From the NCBI GenBank assembly GCA_012839845.1, contig DUMM01000059.1:1-52316 (forward strand): a DNA stretch of 52,316 nt, written 5' to 3'. A model generated the notes under the pieces. The model had not been told where the DNA came from and ran no database searches. It worked only from the letters and a program-made list of their open reading frames with translations. Position numbers and translations under genes: made by a program. Below, in pieces: positions 45,697 through 52,316 of this stretch (its first letter is position 1; each line of letters opens with the position of its first letter). Source of the DNA: Bacillota bacterium. Lineage in GTDB: Bacteria > Bacillota > Limnochordia > DTU087.

Positions 45697-47829
45697 CTAC
45701 TTAAAGCGCTGCCGCCTGCGGTTCAGCATATACATGAGACCGGGCCGGCCGGAGGGAATCACAATTTCTCGCATGATCTGCACGTAGGGCAGTCCCAAAG
45801 CCTGTCCTGCCATCATCTCATCGACATCAACTGGACTGAACTTCTCACAGAAAGCCGCAGTCATAAGGCCGAGCAGTGCTCCCAAGATCCCGATGTGACC
45901 CAGATTGAGCAGAGGTATCTCGGCTCCCGCAGCCCGGTAGATGGAAAGGAGCAGTACAGTGCCCAAGGCAGTTCCCAGGAGCTTTACCGGGTCAAAGATC
46001 CTTCTCCAGCCCTTGACTGCCCGCTTCTGGGCCAGGATTCTCTTTATGGTGCTGAATACAGATGCGTGATCCAGCACCAGCGAACCCAGGCTAAACACCA
46101 CCGCCAGCAAACCAGCGATAATTGCCCGCACCTCTTGAAGTACTCTGATCAGTTCCGCCCTGGCATCGGGATTGACGACTGCCACCGGCATGGTAAAGGT
46201 GGTTGCATAGCGGTTGTCCAAGGCTTCTTGAATCAGCTTTTCCGCTTCTTTGCTCTTGACAACACCCTTGTCCAGCACCAGCTGGATCTGGTCACCGGGA
46301 ATGACCTCGCCGGCGATATAGCTGTCGATTAAGTTGATGGACTGCCCGATCTCCTCATCCCGCAGGTCCGGGAGGCTGTCCTTTACCTTGCGGATCTGCT
46401 CGATCACCGCCTCGATATCCACCGATTGCACGGCATTGATCCGAGCAGCCACATCGGCCAAGCTTTCCTTCATCGCCTGTATGTCCAGGTTCTGCAGGGA
46501 GGTAAGATCTGTCTCCCCTTCAGTACCTGTCAAGCTTCTAAAAAGCTTGTCCATCAAGAGGGAGATCACAAGACTCCCGGGGACAGATTCGTTTCCTGCT
46601 ATACCGCTGTTCAGCTGCCTGATCTGCTGCTGCAGCTGCTCCAGCTGAATCAGCGCCTGCTCAAAGGTTCTGAGGGTTTCTTCCGCGTTGGCCACAGTCT
46701 CGTTGGCTGAACTGGCCAGCGCCTCCAGCTCATCCAAGAGAACCATGCTTTCATCGATGGTCTGAATCAACTGGTAGCGCTCGTTGGTGATGTTTACCTC
46801 ACCGATGCTGCGCCCCACCCGATTGTCCCCGGTCACCTTGTAGCCGGTCCGCACCATGGTGGGGGTGACATCGGAAATATCCCCCTGGATAATCACTCCT
46901 GAGGCCTCTCCGCCGCCTATGTCGGTGATCTCGACGATGATATTATGGGCACCGACGGGATCCCCTAGATTGAGGGGCTCCTCCGCCGACCCCTGAAGGA
47001 CAATCTTGTTGCCCACATGAAGCGGCTCCAGCCCAGTTATGGGGATGGTAACCTTGGAAGCATAATTGAGCAGAAAAGTCTTCATTTCCGACAAGGTCTT
47101 GATGAAGGACTTGGCGGCATCTCCTGTATTCTCCAGAGTAACGTTTTCGAGCACCCGCGGCTCGTAAGTCTCCCGCAGCACGTCCATAATCTGGTCCGTT
47201 ACTTTGCCGATATCTTCAACTTCGTAGCCAATGGGAAAGCGCACTTCCAAGATTTCGTACCGGTTGATGATCTTTCGCACTGCTTCGCTTACCCGCTGGT
47301 TGTCCTCAACGGAGTTCAAAAGGACGTAGAGGTTATCTGAATCTCGAAAGACTAGACGCACTCCGGGGATTTGTTCTACCTCACTGATGATCTGGCTGCG
47401 AAAACCGGGGTGGACACCTTGGATCACCACGCTGGGCTGGATCATCATGGTCATTCCCGCACTGCCGGGGATGTCGTAGAGAGTGCTCCTGATGCTCTGC
47501 AGCCGTTCTTTGGTTTCCAGCTCCGGGGGCAGGGATATGAAGATGTTGGCCTTACCGGCGATGGTCACACCCTCTTTGTATACAGCACCGGGAAGTTCTT
47601 TGGCGATCAGTTCTTCCAGGGCTTGGATGCCCGCCTCCCGGGCCTCCTCCCGCAGGTGCAGGATCAAGTCATATTCGCCGTACTCGCCGATCAGCCCATC
47701 GATGGTATCACCGAAGTATGAGTCGACGGCCCGGGCCACTCCTGCCGACAGGACAGTACCCACTAAGATGCTGGCGAGGATGAGTATCAACCAATCCTTC
47801 CAAAAGCCGTCACGAAATAAAGCCATCAT
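45697..47829 (-). CDS. Large membrane protein with extracytoplasmic domain and EAA-like coupling motif
   Basis: Protein of 710 residues I cannot assign. One hydrophobic helix at about 11-33 is followed by an exported region of some 530 residues with a beta-rich part, then helical, coiled-coil-prone stretches (about 365-420 and 455-520), and three helices at about 568-590, 617-632 and 642-660. The C-terminal tail, MAGQALGLPYVQIMREIVIP followed by SGRPGL, resembles the EAA loop of amino acid ABC permeases, but the last helix of such permeases is missing. Topology resembles MacB/LolC-type permeases. ATG at 47829; promoter and palindromes lie upstream. The GlnQ-type ATPase follows after 375 bases. 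Confidence 0.6.
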   Translation of the reverse strand: MMALFRDGFWKDWLILILASILVGTVLSAGVARAVDSYFGDTIDGLIGEYGEYDLILHLREEAREAGIQALEELIAKELPGAVYKEGVTIAGKANIFISLPPELETKERLQSIRSTLYDIPGSAGMTMMIQPSVVIQGVHPGFRSQIISEVEQIPGVRLVFRDSDNLYVLLNSVEDNQRVSEAVRKIINRYEILEVRFPIGYEVEDIGKVTDQIMDVLRETYEPRVLENVTLENTGDAAKSFIKTLSEMKTFLLNYASKVTIPITGLEPLHVGNKIVLQGSAEEPLNLGDPVGAHNIIVEITDIGGGEASGVIIQGDISDVTPTMVRTGYKVTGDNRVGRSIGEVNITNERYQLIQTIDESMVLLDELEALASSANETVANAEETLRTFEQALIQLEQLQQQIRQLNSGIAGNESVPGSLVISLLMDKLFRSLTGTEGETDLTSLQNLDIQAMKESLADVAARINAVQSVDIEAVIEQIRKVKDSLPDLRDEEIGQSINLIDSYIAGEVIPGDQIQLVLDKGVVKSKEAEKLIQEALDNRYATTFTMPVAVVNPDARAELIRVLQEVRAIIAGLLAVVFSLGSLVLDHASVFSTIKRILAQKRAVKGWRRIFDPVKLLGTALGTVLLLSIYRAAGAEIPLLNLGHIGILGALLGLMTAAFCEKFSPVDVDEMMAGQALGLPYVQIMREIVIPSGRPGLMYMLNRRRQRFK

Positions 47830-47856
47830 TGCCGCTTGTCCCCCCATCCGAGAGAC

Positions 47857-47908
47857 ATTATAACATGGGGGTGATCGGCCGATCATATGTAATTCCTGCA
47901 GCTGCAGG
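47857..47908 (-). promoter_or_regulatory. Candidate promoter with two palindromes upstream of the 710-residue protein gene
   Basis: A TATAAT lies at 47857-47862 on the minus strand, about 28 bases before the start codon. Just upstream are two perfect 14-base palindromes: TGATCGGCCGATCA (47872-47885), covering the expected -35 region, and CCTGCAGCTGCAGG (47895-47908). The -35 itself is poor, which fits a regulated promoter. The unit starts right after the lptA terminator. Confidence 0.5.
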
Positions 47909-47936
47909 CAGTTATTCTGCTCTTCCACCGATAATT

Positions 47937-47964
47937 ACAAAAGGCGGGTATTACCCCCGCCTTT
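47937..47964 (-). terminator. Intrinsic terminator of the lptDCA group
   Basis: Nine-base-pair stem AAAGGCGGG / CCCGCCTTT (47940-47948, 47956-47964) with a 7-base loop; the minus-strand flank continues with TGTAATTAT after CTTT. It is 50 bases after the lptA stop and separates lptDCA from the 710-residue protein gene. Confidence 0.8.
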
Positions 47965-48013
47965 GGATATGCAGTCGCAGCACGCCGCTGCCTCATTTGC
48001 CGCTGCCCCCGCT

Positions 48014-48733
48014 TTATTCATCCCTGCCGAGGATAAACTCGGCATATGTAGGACCGTATACGGTGGCTTCATCTGTCGAGAGATTGATCACGACTTTGGT
48101 ACCGGTAAGCACACTGCCGTCATCGGTTTCCAGACGCACATTGCCGGTCAGCACTGCCATTTCCTGTTCATCATCGTACTCCAGTTCATCCGCCCATGCT
48201 TTTCGTTCCGGTTCGACAACCCTCACATTTCCCCGGGCATGCAGCCTCTTGCCGTCCTCTTGAACATGCATCCAATCGGACCATACTTCCAGTTTGAGTT
48301 TCCCTTCCTCTTCCGTATCCCACTGTCGAAGATAGACATTACCCTCTAAAGTGTAAGTCTCCTGGGCAAAATCCGCCAGCATATGGTCTGCCTCGGCATC
48401 AAGATCCTCCCGGGCGACGGTGACATTGCCGCTCAATTCACCAGTCTCATCACTTTGGCTGTAAACCAGCTTTGCAGCAGTCAGCCGGCTGTCCTTGGTC
48501 AGAACCTCTACGTAGCCTTGAGCCGGTTCAATGACTGCCACTTTTTTCTCCAACTGGAAGACTCCCACCTCTGCATCGGGCAGCTCAGTATGGATGATGA
48601 CTTTAACCTTATCCTCCTCTTTGCTGTCACCTGCTTCTGCTGCCCAGGTGGGGCTTTGACTTGCAGCTGCCAGGACCAACACCGCCGCTAAAAGCCCGCC
48701 AAACAGCCGGCCCAGTCTCTTTGTCTTTCTCAT
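48014..48733 (-). CDS. lptA: LPS transport periplasmic bridge protein LptA (OstA-like)
   Basis: Exported protein of 239 residues. A signal peptide ends near PTWAAEA. Repeated OstA-type beta-strands are visible: LTAAKLVYSQ, GELSGNVTVARE, YTLEGNVYLRQ, LHARGNVRVVE, MAVLTGNVRLE. It would form the periplasmic LPS bridge between LptC and LptD. ATG at 48733 is chosen because AAGGTG lies just upstream; a GTG at 48742 overlaps that site. It is longer than E. coli LptA (185) by one or two repeats. Confidence 0.85.
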   Translation of the reverse strand: MRKTKRLGRLFGGLLAAVLVLAAASQSPTWAAEAGDSKEEDKVKVIIHTELPDAEVGVFQLEKKVAVIEPAQGYVEVLTKDSRLTAAKLVYSQSDETGELSGNVTVAREDLDAEADHMLADFAQETYTLEGNVYLRQWDTEEEGKLKLEVWSDWMHVQEDGKRLHARGNVRVVEPERKAWADELEYDDEQEMAVLTGNVRLETDDGSVLTGTKVVINLSTDEATVYGPTYAEFILGRDE

Positions 48734-48784
48734 CTCATCCACCTTCTACCATCCCCTTCGCCGCTGGACTTGCCAATCCACTGC

Positions 48785-49474
48785 CTATTTTCCCACAGGT
48801 GCACCGAGGACAAATTCTATCTTGCTGGGGCCTATCAACCGCAGTTCCCCTGCCTGTCGGTCGTAGACGGCCTTTTCGGACCAAATTGTATAACCATCAT
48901 TCCACATAACCACATCTCCCAAGAGGTGGAGTTTGTCGGTCTTCATGTGGGCCTCCAGCTGCCGGCTGGTGGCATTGACTCCATCCAAGCTTATCCTGCT
49001 CGGAGTAGGCGCCGTCAGGATCTCCGACGTGCCGTCCCACTCCAGCTGCTGGCTTTGGAAAACAACCTTTCCCTCCTGGGTAACATTGATGTCACCCTCC
49101 AGCTGAAAAAAATCCTTGGCCTCCAGCCACCGACCGCCCCTGGCGGTAATCCCGTAAGCCGGCTCGTCATCCTGGTAGATGACACCATCCCGAAGCTCTT
49201 CAAAGATCACCAGGCCTTCGTCTTCGGTTTTTTGCACCCTATCAAAGTGAAAGTGGTATTTCTTTTGGCCGTCTTTGCGCCCGATGAATTCTACGCCGGT
49301 AAACTGAGTCGGGGGTTCGCCTTCCGCTGGAGGATTAGCAGGTAGAGGACCGGACGGCACCTTTCGCTGCCCCGGAGGCAGATAACCTAACCAGCACAGG
49401 AGCAAGAGTACCGCTGCCAGCACTCCCGCAACAGCCAAGATGCGCCTTCTTTTTTTCGGCAGCTGCAGCGACAA
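48785..49474 (-). CDS. lptC: LPS transport protein LptC-like
   Basis: Bitopic inner-membrane protein of 229 residues: a basic N-terminus (KKRRRILA), one helix to about residue 30, a Pro-rich linker, then OstA-like strands (FFQLEGDINVTQ, LHLLGDVVMWNDG). It would link LptB-F/G to LptA. The start is TTG at 49474 with GAGAGAAG upstream; this is the weakest start in the region. It lies between lptD and lptA in the order D-C-A. Confidence 0.78.
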   Translation of the reverse strand: MSLQLPKKRRRILAVAGVLAAVLLLLCWLGYLPPGQRKVPSGPLPANPPAEGEPPTQFTGVEFIGRKDGQKKYHFHFDRVQKTEDEGLVIFEELRDGVIYQDDEPAYGITARGGRWLEAKDFFQLEGDINVTQEGKVVFQSQQLEWDGTSEILTAPTPSRISLDGVNATSRQLEAHMKTDKLHLLGDVVMWNDGYTIWSEKAVYDRQAGELRLIGPSKIEFVLGAPVGK

Positions 49475-49627
49475 CTTCTCTCAACCTTCCTCTCACCCAG
49501 ACGCCGACCGGCCACCCAGAGAACTGCCCAGCCCAGGCCGCCGCTTAAGCCCCGCCAAACCGCCGCAAGGCGAGCCCCACAGGCCAAAACCCAGAGGCAC
49601 CCAAAGGCCGGAAACCTCCGGTCCTTC
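49475..49627. other. Intergenic between lptD and lptC
   Basis: About 150 bases, strongly C-rich on the plus strand. A small CCGGA / TCCGG hairpin with GGTT loop sits right after the lptD stop but has no U-run. Nothing else is seen. Confidence 0.4.
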
Positions 49628-51955
49628 CTACTGACCCTGCGTCACCTGGGTCACCAGTTCTGCTAAGCCCTCGACGTTGACGTCAAATTCCTCGCCCCTC
49701 TGCAGCGTCAGCCGAGTCTGGGGCAGGGCATTGATAGAATACTCCAGCCACACTGTCCCGTTAAGCTGATCATAGCGCAGCCGCAGCTCCCGGCAGTGGA
49801 GATCCAAGGCCAGCATAGCGCCGTGCCTTGTCCACTCGTCAGTCACACCGTTGTAGCCCACCACATATTCGAAACGCCATCTATTGGGAAGGGTGATCTG
49901 CAGCTGACCATCTAAGCCTTCCCACTCATTGTAGGTGAAACTGTAGCTGGAGGCTACCCGCAGAAAGATATCATCTCTCGGCATCAAGCTGACTATCCCC
50001 CGGGCGCTCTTCCAGGTATTCTCCTCCAAATCATAGCTTGCCCAAACATTGATCTCGTACTGGTCGTTGGGCCGCAGGTGTACCTGCCCTACCAGATCAT
50101 TAAAGGTGCCGCTCCAAAAATCGTAGCCTGTGGCAAGGCTGGCCCCAAAGGTGGGTGTTCGCCATGAGATGCGGCCGCTTAGAGTCTCGGAGTTGTCGAG
50201 CTTATCAAACAGAAAGGGAGAAGAGCCGAGGATCCACTGATCCTTATACGAGAGATCCAGCGTCAAAGGCTCCAGAGGCTGCATTACCAGCCGGGGTTGG
50301 GAAATAATCACAGCCCGAGACTCATCCTCCATAGGAGCTGCCAGGACAGGTTCACTGTCTCCCATATTCAGATAGGAGGTCAGACTTCGGTAGGTGTCCA
50401 GTTCAATGGAACCGTTATAGACGACATAGGCCTTGGAACTCAAGGGATAGCGCTTGGTAGTAATGCCCCCTTTTACGAAAAGCTTATTGCCCTCCAGGGC
50501 ATCGCCATCGGGATACCGTTCCAGATAACGGCCGGCTCCCGCAGACAGCTGGGCAGGCAGCTTTCCGTCAAACAAGCTCCACCCCCGGGACTGCCAGGTC
50601 AGCTCCGGCATTCGGGTTAGTGTTTTCCAATCATAGGAGCTGTACCGGGTGCTCCCCCGGACAGCAGGATGCACATCCTGTTTCAGCTTGAGAGTAAGCT
50701 GGCTGCTGGATGCCGTCCTCTCGAGAGTATGGTCGTACATTACATAGCTTTCCCTTTCGCCTTCAGGACCCGCAGCTAATGAATGACCTGAACTGGAAAG
50801 CTGCCACAGTCCTCCCAGGCGGCGCCGATACATCCAGTCAACCTCAGTCTCCGCCGTCTGTCCCCCGTCTTGGCTGCGCCAATGGCTGACCTCAAGAGTA
50901 TATGATTCCCCCTGTCCCTTCTTACTCAGCTTGATTCCAGGTTCCAGCTCCCACTCAGAATCCTTGGAACCCTCAGCCGGCTGCAGCCAGTAGTCTGTTC
51001 CCATCTCTATCCTCAGCTCTGGATTGAGCTGCAGGCTCTGCTGCCAGCTGCCCTCCCAAGTAGTTGTACCATCGGCGGGGTTTTGAAGGCGGTAAACCGA
51101 AAGCTCGCCTTTCCCAGCGGAACCCCGGTCATAATAAGTGTGATCAACCCCCGTCCCGATGCCCTTCTTCTGCATGTAGTCTAGATGCACCGTGCCGTAT
51201 GATTCTGCATGCCGGTAATAATCATAGGCTGTTTTCACAAACCAGCCTTCACTCTCGCTGTACCCGATGCGTGGAAGCTCAAAGGAACTCTCACGGCCCA
51301 GGGGCAGCACTAGATATGGCCAGTAGAAAATGGGAATGGAACCTTCCCAATAGGAGACGCGGCGGACGATGAGCTTATCCCCGGGGTATATTTCGATCTC
51401 CCCTGCTTCGAGATGAAAGTGGGGATGCTCAAGATCGCAGGTGGTGACGCTCCCTCCGTGGATGAAAATGTCATCCTCTACAGTATCGATTCTCTCTCCC
51501 CGGACGTAAAGCTCGCCCTTCAACCCAGGGCCGACGACTACCGCGCTGGCTGCATCGATTTTCGCCTGCTGGCGTTCAAAATCATATTCTAGAGCTTCAC
51601 CCTCAAGGTATTGATCACCCTGATGGATCCGGACATTTCCGCTGAACAATGCGGAGTTTTCACTGAGAATATAGTGAAGCCGGTCAGCATAAACCAGCAT
51701 ATCTCGGTATTTTACCTCCACACCACCTTGGGCTGTGATCTCTTCACCGCCGGCCAGGATCTGAATAGAACCTTCTGCTCGCACCACCACCCGCTCATCC
51801 TGCTCAGTCCCGGAAGAACCAGCATCTTCTGCCGCCTCTGCTGCGGCGACAGAACTGCCGCTTGCAGCTGCAGTAAAGGGCACTGCCAAAAGGGCCAGTA
51901 CCCAAATCAAAACAAACAGACATAAGATTGCTGTCCTTTCTCCTCGGCAGACCAA
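49628..51955 (-). CDS. lptD: LPS assembly outer-membrane protein LptD
   Basis: Exported protein of 775 residues, close to E. coli LptD (784). A signal peptide ends near FTAAASG. Residues about 55-200 form an OstA-like periplasmic domain (ITAQGGVEVKYRDM, ALFSGNVRIHQGDQ). A TCDLEHPHFHLEAGEIEIYP segment near 175 and SIPIFYWPYLVLPLGR near 205 are LptD signatures; the rest is a large beta-barrel. Cysteines are few, so the disulfide maturation seen in E. coli is probably absent. No lptE is nearby. Start is TTG at 51955; it is uncertain but gives a good signal peptide. Confidence 0.9.
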   Translation of the reverse strand: MVCRGERTAILCLFVLIWVLALLAVPFTAAASGSSVAAAEAAEDAGSSGTEQDERVVVRAEGSIQILAGGEEITAQGGVEVKYRDMLVYADRLHYILSENSALFSGNVRIHQGDQYLEGEALEYDFERQQAKIDAASAVVVGPGLKGELYVRGERIDTVEDDIFIHGGSVTTCDLEHPHFHLEAGEIEIYPGDKLIVRRVSYWEGSIPIFYWPYLVLPLGRESSFELPRIGYSESEGWFVKTAYDYYRHAESYGTVHLDYMQKKGIGTGVDHTYYDRGSAGKGELSVYRLQNPADGTTTWEGSWQQSLQLNPELRIEMGTDYWLQPAEGSKDSEWELEPGIKLSKKGQGESYTLEVSHWRSQDGGQTAETEVDWMYRRRLGGLWQLSSSGHSLAAGPEGERESYVMYDHTLERTASSSQLTLKLKQDVHPAVRGSTRYSSYDWKTLTRMPELTWQSRGWSLFDGKLPAQLSAGAGRYLERYPDGDALEGNKLFVKGGITTKRYPLSSKAYVVYNGSIELDTYRSLTSYLNMGDSEPVLAAPMEDESRAVIISQPRLVMQPLEPLTLDLSYKDQWILGSSPFLFDKLDNSETLSGRISWRTPTFGASLATGYDFWSGTFNDLVGQVHLRPNDQYEINVWASYDLEENTWKSARGIVSLMPRDDIFLRVASSYSFTYNEWEGLDGQLQITLPNRWRFEYVVGYNGVTDEWTRHGAMLALDLHCRELRLRYDQLNGTVWLEYSINALPQTRLTLQRGEEFDVNVEGLAELVTQVTQGQ

Positions 51956-52060
51956 GCTAGTTCCCCACTTCCTGCCTTGCCTTTATTGCCGTGTTTCGAA
52001 CACTACTTTCTTCGCTTTGGCCCGGTCAATACCTGCTGGTGATTTGCGTCAGAGTCGGCA

Positions 52061-52316
52061 TCAGCCTTCAAGAAACAAGAGAAGCGTATCCAGCACCTCT
52101 TGTCCTTTGGCAGAGACATTCTGGGCTTTCTCTCTTACGATTTGAACAGCTTTAGCCTCCTCACCCGCCTGGAGGTAATAGCCGGCCAAGGCCAACTGCA
52201 AATCGCCTGTGGTCAGCTCCAGGTAGTCTAGCTGCAGGGCTGGTTCTGCCCTCAACGCCTGCTCCAGCTGGTCAGCAGCCTCCCTGTACCCTCCGGCGGC
52301 GGCCTTTACCGCCGCC
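52061..52316 (-). CDS. TPR-like protein, C-terminal fragment (5' end outside window)
   Basis: The minus-strand frame is open to the window edge and stops at 52061-52063. The 84 or so visible residues are helical and Ala/Leu/Glu-rich, with repeat-like units such as YREAADQLEQAL and LQLALAGYYLQAGEEAKAVQ, fitting tetratricopeptide repeats. It precedes lptD by about 105 bases on the same strand. Function unknown. Confidence 0.55.
   Translation of the reverse strand, partial: AAVKAAAGGYREAADQLEQALRAEPALQLDYLELTTGDLQLALAGYYLQAGEEAKAVQIVREKAQNVSAKGQEVLDTLLLFLEG

Overview
The window reads as a chromosomal segment from an anaerobic, diderm (outer-membrane-bearing) member of the Bacillota. The strong Gly/Ala-rich Shine-Dalgarno context, PepV, DUF3084, ThyX and pyruvate:ferredoxin oxidoreductase fit that phylum. 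The near-complete lipid A and Lpt machinery and the SLH-plus-beta-barrel (OmpM-type) proteins require an outer membrane. An uncultured Limnochordia-like, Halanaerobiales-like or Negativicutes-like lineage is my inference; no rRNA gene is present to settle it. No tRNA, rRNA, CRISPR array, insertion sequence or phage gene was seen.

Left part (1-14.5 kb) is metabolic and transport DNA. It holds the 3' end of mgtE, hisC, and a three-gene NMT1/SsuA-type ABC importer (1954-4608) whose leader has nested inverted repeats covering the ribosome binding site. It is followed by a bidirectional terminator, nifJ on the opposite strand, a NIF3-family gene, an MFS transporter and a three-gene sugar ABC importer (11203-14420).

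Middle part (14.9-30.2 kb, all minus strand) holds an unassigned HPrK/PEPCK-fold P-loop protein, ttcA, gmhA, pepV and thyX. A surface/outer-membrane cluster follows: a secreted repeat protein, an SLH-barrel protein, a RuvX/RuvC-like protein, a 997-residue OmpM-type tether (SLH, about 350 residues of coiled coil, beta-barrel) and a degenerate SLH protein. These would attach the outer membrane to the wall and form its channels.

Right part (28.8-52.3 kb, all minus strand) is one long envelope-biogenesis region. In transcription order it is: TPR fragment, lptD, lptC, lptA, terminator, a 710-residue membrane protein with an EAA-like coupling motif, a GlnQ-type ATPase, lpxC, a sugar nucleotidyltransferase, fabZ, lpxA, an ICMT-like methyltransferase, lpxI, lpxB, an LpxB-like protein, msbA, a second LpxB-like protein, a family 2 glycosyltransferase, an NDP-sugar epimerase, lptB, lptF/G and DUF3084. 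Together they make the lipid A disaccharide precursor, flip it (MsbA) and export it (LptB-FG-C-A-D). lpxD, lpxK, lpxH-type alternatives, Kdo transferase, bamA and ompH are not in the window.

The best candidates for something undescribed are the 710-residue membrane protein with its GlnQ-type ATPase, the three LpxB-fold proteins in one operon, the HPrK/PEPCK-like protein, and the nested RNA structures at 1864-1950 and 14644-14725.
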